DNA from: CAZSDW01 sp964605705
GTDB lineage: Bacteria; Fidelibacterota; UBA2242
DNA length: 60,491 nucleotides
Direction of reading: 5' to 3'
Assembly (NCBI GenBank): GCA_964605705.1
Contig: CAZSDW010000019.1
Location: 1-60,491 of the forward strand
In this document: positions 7,683 to 16,992 of the stretch, piece by piece
Layout of the letters: each line of letters starts with the position of its first letter
Position numbering within the stretch: the first letter of the stretch is position 1
Notes under the pieces: generated by a model
Told to the model about the DNA's origin: nothing
What the model saw: the letters and a program-made list of their open reading frames with translations, nothing else
Database searches by the model: none
Position numbers and translations under genes: made by a program

Positions 7683-10256
7683 TCATGCGCTTATTTTTTT
7701 TGTTTGGTATTGCAACAGCTGGATACATTCGGTTACTAAATTGTCAATTTGATCGACCTGGAAGGGTTTTGCAACAACGCGATTGATACCACAGGTTGTC
7801 AATCGATCAGTATCCAGCTGGGTTCCCCAGCCAGTAATTACAACGATCACAGCATCTGGATTTCTGGATCGGATCACTTTTGAAAGATCCCAGCCTGACA
7901 TCTCTGGCATTCCAAGATCGGTGAATATTATCTGAATGTCTTCATTGTTTGCGAGGATTTGGAGCGCTTCTGGTCCGGAACTTGCCATAAATACGTCGTG
8001 ATTATTCAATTTAATTATATCGTTCAGAAGTTGTCGGGGATCCTCCTCATCGTCCACCACAAGAATTTTAATACGTTGATTCGTTTGATTATTCGCCATC
8101 GCTTTTATTGATAATTCAGCTTCGAGTTGATCCTTTGTATGAAGGGGCAGCTCAATGGATATTGTCGTTCCAACCCCAACTTCACTGACCAAATCAATTT
8201 TGCCATTATGCCGGTGAATGATTCCCCAGGAGACGCTAAGCCCGAGTCCCGTGCCCCTTACTCCCTTGGTCGTGAAGAACGGGTCAAAAATTCGTTTGAC
8301 CGTCTCTTTGTCCATTCCGCAGCCGTTGTCAGTCACGGATATGATTACTTTGTCGTCATTAATGATTGTGTGAATTTCTATTTTTCCACCGTTCGGCATT
8401 GCTTCAATAGAATTTAATATGAGATTTGTGAAGACCTCGCGCATTTCGGATGCGTTCGCTTTGACATGAGGTTCCTGGTCAAATTTTGAGATAATGTCAT
8501 ATTTGACACCCGTCGCCTCGGCGTCGTCTTTCCAGCGTGTCCGGGTATATTTAATCGAATCACGGATCGTATCATTTATTTTAATAGTGTCAAATTTTTT
8601 ATCGGTGCGCAGTCGAGTAAATTCCTGAATCCGTTTTATTGTTGCGGCGCCGTCAATGGCAGCTTTTTCAATAACTTCGAGTCCGTGAATGGTTTCCGGG
8701 GCGACACTGCTGCGTTTGAGGAGCTGGGCTCTTCCCAAAATTGCGCTCAGGACGTTGTTAAAGTCGTGTGCCACGCCCCCCGCCATTTCGCCCAGCGCCC
8801 GTAGTTTTTCCGATTGCTGAAACTTGTCTTCGATTTTACGGCGTTCTTCCTCCAGCGCTTTCATCTGTAAAATCTGGGAAATATGATTCGCGAAGATTTC
8901 TAACGGCTTGACAGTTTCATCGGTCGGTCTCTGACCACTTTTAGAGTCATCCAGAGAAATCATGCCGATAAAGTCACCGGACTTGTCTTTCATCGCGACG
9001 AGCAGGTTGTCCTCACGATGCCAGCCGTTGGTTTCGGGCGAGTAATTCATTTTTCCGTAATCAACGACGCGCTGATCAACGATATGTTTCATAGTATGGG
9101 GAATGTAACAGGACTGATGACCAAGTTTTATGCCTTTGTCGAACAACTCGATATATTTTTCTTTTGGCGAATCTACCTTCCGAAGTCGCAGCAGGGTTTC
9201 TTTATTGAGACCAATATGCCCAAGAATGTCCCGGTACGGCGGTGTGTCCTTGAATGTGTAAAAGAGAACCCGGCTGAAGTCCGATATTTCGACAATTTCA
9301 TCGCTGATCCGCTGGAAAAGCTCGGCATCATTTTTTATCGTGATAATGTCTGCCGAGATGCGGCTGAATTGTTCAATTTGAGCCGATAGCGATTGGATGC
9401 GTTCCTGATATAGCACCTGCTGGCTGATATCCCGTACAAAGACCTGAATCAGTTCATTTTCATTTTCGCGGAATAGTTTTGCACATATTTCCACGTCGAT
9501 CAGCTGTCCGTTTTTGTGGCGATTTTTTAAGCGGGAGACGGCAACACTGTTACTTTTAATTCTTTTATTCAGATCGGGTAAACTTTCATGATATTCATCG
9601 GGAATTAGATCCCTGATATTCATTTTTAAAAGTTCTTCTTTATTGTAACCCAGAATTTCGGTAGCTTTTTGATTGACCGAAAGAATGTCTCCGTTAAAAT
9701 TTTCTATGAATATAGCGTCGAAGGCGTACTCAAAAATATTGCGATAACGTTCTTCACTTTTAATAATCTGTTCCTGAGCGTCCATCTGTTCGGTAATATC
9801 CCGCTGGATACCCCAGGCTTGTACTATCAGGTTGTTTTCAATAATCCCGATCAGATTGTTCTGGAATACCTTGTTTTCACCATTCAGGTCTTTTTCGTAG
9901 GAGACACCATTTGTCAAATGAAATCCGCTGCGGATAAAGCTCTTTAGATATTTGATGTTTTTTGGATCATTTCGATCTATAATTTCACCCAGGCGAAGAT
10001 TACGAAGATCGCTGCTATTTTGACGCCCGTACATTCTGGCAAATGCGTCATTACATTCGGTCAAAACACTATTAGCGAAAACTTCGTCGATAAATTCGTC
10101 TTCAGGCAGGTCGATGGGAATTCCCTTTTTCGAATCCAGACACCAGATGCCATCATCACTGTTGTTAAAAAATGCCAGATAGCGCTTCTCAAGATTCGAG
10201 AGTCGATCTTTAAGTTCGCGGATTTCTTCCTTGTTCCGATTACCTTTAGGTTGCAT
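7683..10256 (-). CDS. Hybrid sensor histidine kinase (PAS-PAS-GAF-like-HisKA-HATPase-REC)
   Basis: An 857-residue soluble hybrid kinase. It opens with a short coiled coil, then a PAS domain (about 28-155), a second PAS (about 165-285, with RNIFEYAFDAIFIENFNG), and a GAF-like region (about 295-480). HisKA follows with MAGGVAHDFNN (His about 497), then a HATPase domain with NLILNSIEAM, DNGCGM and GTGLGLSV. A C-terminal receiver has VVDDEEDP and Asp in IFTDLGMPEMSGWD. All kinase boxes are intact. Its start overlaps the end of the upstream degenerate kinase gene by 11 bp, so the two are translationally coupled and may form a heteromeric sensor. No transmembrane helices are seen; the signal is probably cytoplasmic. 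Confidence 0.93.
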   Translation of the reverse strand: MQPKGNRNKEEIRELKDRLSNLEKRYLAFFNNSDDGIWCLDSKKGIPIDLPEDEFIDEVFANSVLTECNDAFARMYGRQNSSDLRNLRLGEIIDRNDPKNIKYLKSFIRSGFHLTNGVSYEKDLNGENKVFQNNLIGIIENNLIVQAWGIQRDITEQMDAQEQIIKSEERYRNIFEYAFDAIFIENFNGDILSVNQKATEILGYNKEELLKMNIRDLIPDEYHESLPDLNKRIKSNSVAVSRLKNRHKNGQLIDVEICAKLFRENENELIQVFVRDISQQVLYQERIQSLSAQIEQFSRISADIITIKNDAELFQRISDEIVEISDFSRVLFYTFKDTPPYRDILGHIGLNKETLLRLRKVDSPKEKYIELFDKGIKLGHQSCYIPHTMKHIVDQRVVDYGKMNYSPETNGWHREDNLLVAMKDKSGDFIGMISLDDSKSGQRPTDETVKPLEIFANHISQILQMKALEEERRKIEDKFQQSEKLRALGEMAGGVAHDFNNVLSAILGRAQLLKRSSVAPETIHGLEVIEKAAIDGAATIKRIQEFTRLRTDKKFDTIKINDTIRDSIKYTRTRWKDDAEATGVKYDIISKFDQEPHVKANASEMREVFTNLILNSIEAMPNGGKIEIHTIINDDKVIISVTDNGCGMDKETVKRIFDPFFTTKGVRGTGLGLSVSWGIIHRHNGKIDLVSEVGVGTTISIELPLHTKDQLEAELSIKAMANNQTNQRIKILVVDDEEDPRQLLNDIIKLNNHDVFMASSGPEALQILANNEDIQIIFTDLGMPEMSGWDLSKVIRSRNPDAVIVVITGWGTQLDTDRLTTCGINRVVAKPFQVDQIDNLVTECIQLLQYQTKKISA

Positions 10257-11304
10257 AGCAGGGAATTTTTATTTGAAATTGTTTTCCGTTTTGGTCGTTT
10301 TTTACTATTGATACGCTGCTTTTATATTTTTCAAGCAGCTGATAAGCTAGGCGTAGGTCAATAATCTGTTTGCCGATACGTTCCGTTTGTTTCGGGATAA
10401 ATTTTAAAAAGAAGTCGGCAATCTCCGTTGCGGCGATCGGCAGACCGGTATCTGCGATGTCAATCAATATGAAAGCAGAATCGGTACTTAATCTCAGACT
10501 AAAATTTTTCGGGTCAGTTCCAAGCATGGAATCAACGGAGAAATTGACAATAGACATTATTGCCGTCGAAAAATCTGAATAGATACCCAACACTGGCGGT
10601 GTGTTTATATCCAAATTAATCTGTTTTTGGATTTTGTGCTTAAAGAAAGGATCCGCAATCAGAAAATCAAGTTCATTCTGAAGCAAGTCTCTGATTACGA
10701 TCGGCGTGGCATTTTTTTCTGTTTCGTGGTTGAATTTAAAGGAAATGGTATCGATGATTTTCTTGATTGCTTTTGCCTGATTCTGAACGGCACCGATTTC
10801 AGGGTGCATTGGACTCTGGATTTGCAGCAACTGGATCCGACCGATAATTACCGCTAAGGGATTATTAATATTATGGGCAATGCCCGGAAAAATGTGACCG
10901 AAAACAGATAACTGCCGCTCGGTTCTGAGCTGCTCTTCCAGTGAAGCGATTTTGTCGATGAGTGAATTTTGATCAGTGCCGGTACTCAGCAGCACCAGGA
11001 TTACGGGTGTTCCATCCTCGTTTTGTGTTTTGACTGTTTTAGCCGAAATGGGTTTTGATACTTTTTGAGAATCGGTAAAGCAGAGGGTTATTTCTCCAAT
11101 TTCTGATTGCAGAAGACTGGACAGGCTTTTTGGATCCTTTTCCGGAATAAAATCAGCAATTGGTTTCCCGATTATTTCACTGTCGGCAATAATATTCTGA
11201 GATTGAAAAACGGTGTTGGTTTCGATGACAATCCCGTCGGCGTCAAGGGTTATACAAGCGGTATTCAGTACTTCGAGCAGTTTTTTATTTGAAAATTCAG
11301 GCAT
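10246..11304 (-). CDS. PAS-containing histidine-kinase-like protein with degenerate ATPase domain
   Basis: A 352-residue protein with an N-terminal PAS domain (LLEVLNTACITLDADGIVIETN), a coiled linker and an H-box (FPGIAHNINNPL) that keeps the histidine. The ATP-binding part is eroded. The N-box-like IVNFSVDSM has Phe where the catalytic Asn should be. The G1 box is DTGLPI instead of DxGxG. The G2 box is replaced by GKQIIDLRLAYQL, without GxGxGL. The fold seems retained, so the protein may dimerise or be a substrate for a partner kinase but is unlikely to bind ATP normally. It is the first gene of the minus-strand signalling run and overlaps the intact hybrid kinase gene downstream. An alternative is a very divergent active kinase. 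Confidence 0.8.
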   Translation of the reverse strand: MPEFSNKKLLEVLNTACITLDADGIVIETNTVFQSQNIIADSEIIGKPIADFIPEKDPKSLSSLLQSEIGEITLCFTDSQKVSKPISAKTVKTQNEDGTPVILVLLSTGTDQNSLIDKIASLEEQLRTERQLSVFGHIFPGIAHNINNPLAVIIGRIQLLQIQSPMHPEIGAVQNQAKAIKKIIDTISFKFNHETEKNATPIVIRDLLQNELDFLIADPFFKHKIQKQINLDINTPPVLGIYSDFSTAIMSIVNFSVDSMLGTDPKNFSLRLSTDSAFILIDIADTGLPIAATEIADFFLKFIPKQTERIGKQIIDLRLAYQLLEKYKSSVSIVKNDQNGKQFQIKIPCYAT

Positions 11305-11584
11305 TGGACAATTCTTAAAAATTATTGTTGGAGCTTACCTTTTTCGGAAAATGCGGATGGAAAGTTGTGAAATATTTAGTCATCTGTATTTTTTGCCATT
11401 AATATAAAGATAAGGAAACTTTTTAGAAAATAGAAAAGGGAAAACAATTGTCTCGTTGAAATTTGTCCGGTTGGATGGATTATGAATGATTGTGCTTGAT
11501 ATTCGAAATGATTTTCATGGAATCTTTTCGTGAAACATGTTAAAATGTTAAGTTATTTTGTTTAAAGAATCGAGTGAAGATCAA

Positions 11585-12922
11585 ATGGAAAAAACGTATG
11601 ATGTGGCACTTATTGGTGCTGGTTCTGCCGGGCTTTTTGCCGCTGAACGGCTCGCGGGCAGTGGCTTAAAAGTCCTGGTGATTGATCGCGGTGAAGAACC
11701 GAACAAGCGCAGAGATATGAACTTTGGCGTCGGCGGCGCCGGAACTTATTCGGATGGGAAATTGAACTTGACACATCGGATTGGCGGTGATCCCCAAAGT
11801 TTTGGACGGAGCGCGGATGAAGTTGAGCATTATATTGAAAAAGTCGATCAGATTTTTACGGAAATCGGGGTTGAGGGTGGCTATTCCGGCACAAACGGGA
11901 AATCGCTTCAGGATCTGATGCGTCAGGCGCATGCGGTTGGGGTTGATTTTATCTATGCCAAACAGCGTCATATCGGGACCGATCGTCTGCACATTGTCAC
12001 CAATCATTTTTACAAGCGACTGGTTGATCGGGGCATCAATTTTCTGGTCAACACCAAAATTGAGTCCCTGGAGTATAAACAAGGGATTTTTATCCTGTCT
12101 GACGGGAAAGAAAAAATCAATGCGATGTCGGTGATTGCCGCCCCCGGTCGCGCCGGTGCCTATTGGTTTCGCGAGCAGGCAAAAAAACTGGGGGTTCAAA
12201 ACAAATACGGTCCGATTGATGTTGGTGTGCGGGTTGAATTTCCGGCGGATATTTACAGTGAAATTGCCAAAGTAATGTATGATGCAAAATTTCGTCTCTA
12301 TACGAAATCCTATGACGATCTCGTGCGAACCTTCTGTACGAATCCGAATGGCTATATTGTCAAGGAAGAATATGATGATTTTGTTTTGGTAAACGGTCAT
12401 GCCAAATGGAGCCAGAAAACCAATAATACCAACTTTGCCCTATTATCAAGAGTTTCACTAACTGATCCGGTGGAAGATACCACCAAATACGGACGGGATA
12501 TTGCCCGACTGGCGACGACAATTGGTGGCGGTAAACCGATTATTCAACGTCTGCGGGATTTTGTAAACGGTCGCCGTTCTACCTGGGATCGTATCGCAAA
12601 ATCGGCGGTTTTACCGACGCTGACGGATGCGACGCCCGGCGATATTGCCATGGCATTTCCCCAGCGAATTGTAACGAATCTCATGGAAGGCTTGAGTGTT
12701 TTGAACCATATCATATCCGGGCTGGAATCAAACAGCACACTGCTGTATGCCCCGGAGATAAAATTTTATGACACAAAATATTCAGTCACCCCAAACCTGG
12801 AGACCAATGTCGAAAACCTCTTTGTTGCCGGGGACGCCAGCGGGCACAGCCGCGGAATCATCTACTCTGCGGTAACGGGTATCCTGGCAGCGGAAGGTGT
12901 TTTGCATAATTTAGGAAAATAA
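11585..12922 (+). CDS. FAD-dependent dehydrogenase (COG2509-like)
   Basis: Start set at the ATG 11585 (MEKTYDVALIGAG), nine codons inside a longer frame that begins with TTG; GAGTGAAGA precedes it. The roughly 445-residue protein has an N-terminal Rossmann FAD motif GAGSAGLFAAERL, an acidic end of the second strand (VIDRG), the signature GVGGAGTYSDGKLN, and a C-terminal FAD motif LFVAGDASGHSRGI. This matches the family of uncharacterised FAD-dependent dehydrogenases. The substrate is not known. It stands at the head of a plus-strand run and is divergent from the signalling cluster. The downstream acyltransferase-like gene starts 15 bp after its stop. Confidence 0.85.
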   Translation: MEKTYDVALIGAGSAGLFAAERLAGSGLKVLVIDRGEEPNKRRDMNFGVGGAGTYSDGKLNLTHRIGGDPQSFGRSADEVEHYIEKVDQIFTEIGVEGGYSGTNGKSLQDLMRQAHAVGVDFIYAKQRHIGTDRLHIVTNHFYKRLVDRGINFLVNTKIESLEYKQGIFILSDGKEKINAMSVIAAPGRAGAYWFREQAKKLGVQNKYGPIDVGVRVEFPADIYSEIAKVMYDAKFRLYTKSYDDLVRTFCTNPNGYIVKEEYDDFVLVNGHAKWSQKTNNTNFALLSRVSLTDPVEDTTKYGRDIARLATTIGGGKPIIQRLRDFVNGRRSTWDRIAKSAVLPTLTDATPGDIAMAFPQRIVTNLMEGLSVLNHIISGLESNSTLLYAPEIKFYDTKYSVTPNLETNVENLFVAGDASGHSRGIIYSAVTGILAAEGVLHNLGK

Positions 12923-12937
12923 AAAAGCAGGACCAAC

Positions 12938-14065
12938 TTGCCCCAAACACAGGAATCAAAGCGCTTTATTGCCCTGGATGTTTTCAGGGGGACGACGATT
13001 GCCCTGATGATAATGGTGAATAATCCTGGCAGCTGGGAGCATGTCTATGCGCCACTATTGCACGCCCAATGGTTTGGCTGTACCCCAACTGATTTTGTCT
13101 TTCCATTTTTCCTTTTCGTTGTTGGTGTTGCCATGTCATTGTCTTTCAGCAAATTTGACCATCAGTTGACAGCGGAAGCGGGAAGGAAAATTTTAAGACG
13201 TACGATAGTGATATTTCTGATCGGGCTCGGATTGAATTCGCTTCGCCCGGTAAATTCCTTTCTGGAATTTTTCACAACCCTTAGAATACTGGGGGTTCTC
13301 CAGCGAATTGCCCTGTGCTATGGCATCGCATCGGTACTGGTATTGAAGTTTAGCAGAAAAACGCTTTATCTGATCGGTGGCGGCAGTTTGCTTTTCTACT
13401 GGCTTTTATTATTAATAAGCGGTGGCGTTGAAATTGAGACGACTTTAGCGCGACGGCTGGACCTCTGGCTCCTGGGCAAAAACCATGTTTATCAGGGCTA
13501 TGGGATGCCCTTTGATCCGGAAGGAATACTCAGTACGATTCCGTCGGTAGTGACGGTCATTTTGGGATATGTTACCGGTTTGTCAATTATTTCGGCGCAA
13601 GATCGAAAGGTGCTTGTAAAAAAAATAGTCGTAAGTGGAATTGCCCTGACTGTTGCAGGTTTGTTGTGGGGCACAGCATTTCCGATTGGGAAACCGTTGT
13701 GGACCAGCTCTTATGTTCTCTACACCGGCGGTCTGGCAATGATCATCCTGGGAATTATGATTTTTCTGGTGGATGTCCGGGGCTATACAAAATGGACAAA
13801 ACCCTTTGTGGTATTTGGCGCCAATTCGTTATTTATTTATATGTTGTCCGGCGTTGTTGCCAGGTTGATTGTCTATCTTTTTCGGTGGGTTGATACTGCC
13901 GGAAATCTGATAACATTGAAATCCTGGCTATATACCAAAATCTTCGTGCCACTGGCTGCCGGTAGCCAGATCAATGGCTCACTATTCTTTGCAGTATCAT
14001 TGATTTTGCTGTACTGGTTGATTTGCGATTTTCTTTACAGGAAGAAGATATTCATTAAAATTTAG
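12938..14065 (+). CDS. Membrane acyltransferase-like protein (DUF5009/HGSNAT-like, COG4299)
   Basis: A 375-residue polytopic membrane protein. The N-terminal signature is ALDVFRGTTIALMIMVNNPG followed by HAQWFGCTPTDFVFPFFLF, the conserved first part of the heparan-alpha-glucosaminide N-acetyltransferase-like/DUF5009 family, including its conserved His. About ten hydrophobic segments follow. The family is thought to transfer acyl groups from cytoplasmic donors to extracytoplasmic sugars; the bacterial substrates are mostly unknown. The start is a TTG at 12938 with AGGA at good spacing, immediately after an in-frame stop, so no upstream alternative exists. It is probably co-transcribed with the dehydrogenase gene before it and the GAF gene after it. 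Confidence 0.8.
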   Translation: MPQTQESKRFIALDVFRGTTIALMIMVNNPGSWEHVYAPLLHAQWFGCTPTDFVFPFFLFVVGVAMSLSFSKFDHQLTAEAGRKILRRTIVIFLIGLGLNSLRPVNSFLEFFTTLRILGVLQRIALCYGIASVLVLKFSRKTLYLIGGGSLLFYWLLLLISGGVEIETTLARRLDLWLLGKNHVYQGYGMPFDPEGILSTIPSVVTVILGYVTGLSIISAQDRKVLVKKIVVSGIALTVAGLLWGTAFPIGKPLWTSSYVLYTGGLAMIILGIMIFLVDVRGYTKWTKPFVVFGANSLFIYMLSGVVARLIVYLFRWVDTAGNLITLKSWLYTKIFVPLAAGSQINGSLFFAVSLILLYWLICDFLYRKKIFIKI

Positions 14066-14086
14066 TTTGGAACGGGTATTTTGTCG

Positions 14087-14539
14087 ATGCGGGATATTTT
14101 TCAAGATCATAGGATTGAAAAGATAATTCAATCAAATGTTTCCCGGGATGAAAAACTGCTATCTATCTGTAAAATGCTGGCTGCAGAGGTTGCCTATTTT
14201 AACTGGATCGGATTTTATCTTGCTGATCATGAAAAGAAAGAACTTGTTCTGGGACCTTATGTTGGTGCTCCAACAGAGCATATCCGAATTCCTTTCGGAC
14301 GGGGCGTCTGTGGTCAGGCAGCGGTGACGCAGGAAACGATCATCGTTAGAGACATCGCGGAAGAGTCCAATTACCTGTCCTGCAGTGTTGATGTAAAATC
14401 AGAGATAGTGGTGCCAATTTTTAAAAACGATCGATTTGTTGCTGAGCTGGATATTGATTCCCATGCAGTCAATCCCTTTGGCGATGATGATAAAAACACC
14501 CTGGAAGTGATTTGTCAGCAGATATCAGACCTTTTTTAA
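14087..14539 (+). CDS. GAF-domain protein, probable free methionine-(R)-sulfoxide reductase
   Basis: A single GAF domain of about 150 residues. Family landmarks of fRMsr proteins are present in order: NWIGFYLAD, LVLGPYVGAP, IRIPFGRGVCGQAA, YLSCSVDVKSEIVVPI and ELDIDS. The cysteines in GVCG and YLSC correspond in position to the redox-active cysteines of the family, which reduces free Met-R-sulfoxide. The usual GVLDIDS is AELDIDS here. The start is ambiguous between TTG 14081 and ATG 14087; the ATG is reported. It follows the acyltransferase gene closely. A plain GAF signalling domain is the alternative, but the two cysteines favour the reductase. Confidence 0.75.
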   Translation: MRDIFQDHRIEKIIQSNVSRDEKLLSICKMLAAEVAYFNWIGFYLADHEKKELVLGPYVGAPTEHIRIPFGRGVCGQAAVTQETIIVRDIAEESNYLSCSVDVKSEIVVPIFKNDRFVAELDIDSHAVNPFGDDDKNTLEVICQQISDLF

Positions 14540-14588
14540 TCAGGTCAGCAGAAACAAATTAAATATTTGGATGTTATAGTCATAAAAA

Positions 14589-16259
14589 ATGGGCATATTC
14601 GGAAGTGTTCAGAAAGTGTTTGAAAAAGATAAAGAATTAAGGATCAGAAACGTGAAGAAAAATTTTCGCTGGCTAACGGTACCGGGGATTTTAGTGACAA
14701 TGTTGGTATTCATTCTATTGTTTTCACCCCTCGGTCAAAAGATTTCCGCATCCGGAAGCGACCTTTACCTGAAAATAAAGGTTCTGAATGACATTATTGG
14801 GATTGTCAACGATTACTATGTCGAAGTGCCGGACTGGGACAAGGTAATGGAGGGAGCATATACCGGTCTGATGGAGACTCTGGACCCGCACTCCTTTTAC
14901 ATTGAAAAGAAGGATATATCCGGTATAAATGAAGACATGATGGGGAAATTCGAGGGCATCGGGATTGAGTTTGATGTGCTTGATGGCTATATCACCGTGA
15001 TATCACCCGTGCCCGGTGCTCCGGCGGAAAAAGTGGGTATAGAGGTCGGAGATAAGATTATTAAAATTAATGGAGAATCCGCTTATAAAATCAAACGTGA
15101 AGATGTTTCCAAAAAATTGAGAGGACCCAAGGGAACCACTGTCGATGTAACAATACGGCGCAGTGGTGTCGATGATTTCGAAGTCACAATTATCCGTGAT
15201 GAAATTCCGCTCTACAGTGTTTCGGCAAAATATATGATTGACGACAGTACCGGCTATGTGTTTGTAAATCGTTTCAGCGGAACCACCGCCGAGGAAGTCC
15301 GGGATGCTTTAATCCAGTTGCGAAGCGAAGGCATGACCCAATTAGTTCTCGATCTACGCAATAACGGTGGCGGATTAATGGATCAGGCAATTGAGGTCGC
15401 TGATTTGTTTATTGAAGGTAAACAGATGATTGTCTATACCAAGGGACGAATTCGGGGCGCGAACGAGGAATTCTATTCCGGACGAATAAATGGTTTCGGT
15501 AACATTCCACTTGTGATATTGCTGAATCGTGGTTCCGCGAGTGCCAGTGAGATTGTTGCCGGGGCGATACAGGATGTCGATCGCGGAATTTTGGTTGGGG
15601 AGACCAGTTTTGGCAAAGGACTGGTCCAGAGACAGTATCCCCTGAGAGATGGGGCGGCGATTCGGATGACGGTTGCCCGTTACTATACACCCAGCGGCAG
15701 ACTGATCCAGAGACCCTATGACGGCACCCTGGAAGAATATTATGAAGATTTCTATGAAGCGGATCGGGATTCAGTCTTGGCAGTGAAGGATTCAACGAAA
15801 ATCCGCCCACAATATCAGACGGCGAAAGGTCGGGTTGTTTATGGTGGCGGTGGAATCACGCCGGATTATGCCGTAAAATTCGAAAGAGACCTGACCAGTG
15901 ACACCTACAAAATATTGCGACACCAGTCGCGGATCCTTTTTGATTATACCAATCAGACTGCCGAAGAGTATAAACGCTATAAAAATAAGAAAGACAAATT
16001 TTTTGAGAAACTTGAAATCAGTGATAAGGATTTTGAAATGTTCCTGAATGCTGCCCGGGATAAAAAGATTGATGTCAATTATGAAAATGTCCAGAAAGAT
16101 GCGGATTATATCAAAATGATGCTCAAAGCGGAACTTGCCAGAGAATTCTGGGGCTATGATGAATACTACAAGGTTATTCGCCAATATGACAACCAGATTG
16201 AGGCAGCCATACAACATCTTGAGGAGGCTCGTAGTATGGTAAATAAGGCGCGATTGTAA
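14589..16259 (+). CDS. S41-family C-terminal processing protease (CtpA/Prc type)
   Basis: A 556-residue serine protease of the periplasm, anchored by one N-terminal membrane helix (about 27-47). Order of parts: helical cap with DPHSFYI, PDZ domain (GIGIEFDVLDGYITV to PGAPAEKVGIEVGDKI), then the S41 core. The core has DLRNNGGGLMDQA, the nucleophilic Ser in RGSASASEIVAGA and the general-base Lys in SFGKGLVQ, and ends near GGITPDY. A charged, helical extension of roughly 145 residues follows, longer than in typical CtpA. The ATG at 14589 has no good ribosome site; a GTG at 14652 preceded by AAGGA would give a more ordinary signal anchor (MKKNFRW) and is a fair alternative. Likely role: processing or degradation of envelope proteins. 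Confidence 0.92.
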   Translation: MGIFGSVQKVFEKDKELRIRNVKKNFRWLTVPGILVTMLVFILLFSPLGQKISASGSDLYLKIKVLNDIIGIVNDYYVEVPDWDKVMEGAYTGLMETLDPHSFYIEKKDISGINEDMMGKFEGIGIEFDVLDGYITVISPVPGAPAEKVGIEVGDKIIKINGESAYKIKREDVSKKLRGPKGTTVDVTIRRSGVDDFEVTIIRDEIPLYSVSAKYMIDDSTGYVFVNRFSGTTAEEVRDALIQLRSEGMTQLVLDLRNNGGGLMDQAIEVADLFIEGKQMIVYTKGRIRGANEEFYSGRINGFGNIPLVILLNRGSASASEIVAGAIQDVDRGILVGETSFGKGLVQRQYPLRDGAAIRMTVARYYTPSGRLIQRPYDGTLEEYYEDFYEADRDSVLAVKDSTKIRPQYQTAKGRVVYGGGGITPDYAVKFERDLTSDTYKILRHQSRILFDYTNQTAEEYKRYKNKKDKFFEKLEISDKDFEMFLNAARDKKIDVNYENVQKDADYIKMMLKAELAREFWGYDEYYKVIRQYDNQIEAAIQHLEEARSMVNKARL

Positions 16260-16282
16260 ATCGTTTCTCGTCGATAATGTTG

Positions 16283-16311
16283 TTGACTTTTTGGAAATAT
16301 AGACTTAAAAT
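16283..16311 (+). promoter_or_regulatory. Predicted promoter of exbB-exbD-exbD-tonB
   Basis: TTGACT at 16283-16288, a 17-base spacer and TAAAAT at 16306-16311, lying 52 bp before the exbB ATG; GGAGG follows at the ribosome site. This is a near-consensus sigma-70 promoter. Confidence 0.6.
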
Positions 16312-16362
16312 TACCAGCAATTTAAAAATTATTGAGAATAACAGAATGGAGGAAAATATCTA

Positions 16363-16980
16363 ATGTTAATTGAGCTTTTCAATCAAGGTGGACCATTCAT
16401 GTGGCCGATTCTTATCCTGTTTATATTCGGTTTGATGATCTCTTTGGAAAGAGTGTACACATTAGCGAAAGCATCCCTGGCAACCAAACGCTTCATTCCG
16501 AAACTGAATTTGGCTTTAAAAGAAGAGGGCGTCGAAGCCGCACTGAAAGTTTGTGAAGCAACCCCCGGACCAATTCCAGAAATTTTCCATGCGGGTCTTT
16601 CCAGAGTCGATCAGGGAGTGGAAGTTGTGGAAAAATCCATTGAATCCGCCGGTTCGGTTGAGATGGCTTTCCTTGAAAAAGGTATGATCTGGCTCGCTAC
16701 AGTTATCACGGTTGCGCCGATGTTGGGATTTACCGGGACCGTTTCAGGTATGGTCAATGCGTTCCAGGACATTGCCGCTGCGAATAACATTTCTCCGGCT
16801 GTTGTTGCCTCAGGTATTTCCGAAGCGCTGTTAACGACCCTGTTCGGACTGGTTGTTGCGATTACTATTCAGATTTTCTACAATCTGTTTACTGCCCGGG
16901 TTGATGGTATTGTTGTTGATATGGAAGAGAATTCAATCAATCTTGTTGACACCATTGCCAGTAAACAATATAAGAAATAA
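16363..16980 (+). CDS. exbB: MotA/TolQ/ExbB proton channel protein
   Basis: A 205-residue inner-membrane proton-channel subunit that energises TonB. Three membrane helices are visible: about 13-33 (MWPILILFIFGLMI), about 105-130 (IWLATVITVAPMLGFTGTVSGM) and about 150-175 (SEALLTTLFGLVVAITIQIF). The second and third carry the conserved GFTGTVSGM and TTLFGL motifs of the family. It is followed by two exbD genes and tonB with short gaps (12, 10 and 9 bp), giving a complete energising complex for TonB-dependent outer-membrane transport. TolQ is the alternative assignment, but the tonB gene favours ExbB. Confidence 0.93.
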   Translation: MLIELFNQGGPFMWPILILFIFGLMISLERVYTLAKASLATKRFIPKLNLALKEEGVEAALKVCEATPGPIPEIFHAGLSRVDQGVEVVEKSIESAGSVEMAFLEKGMIWLATVITVAPMLGFTGTVSGMVNAFQDIAAANNISPAVVASGISEALLTTLFGLVVAITIQIFYNLFTARVDGIVVDMEENSINLVDTIASKQYKK

Positions 16981-16992
16981 GAGCCGTTAAAG

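Noticed and set aside
11666..12400. 244-codon frame on the minus strand inside the FAD dehydrogenase gene
   Set aside because: The plus-strand protein has complete FAD motifs over the same stretch; the minus translation shows no domain and has the composition of an antisense shadow.
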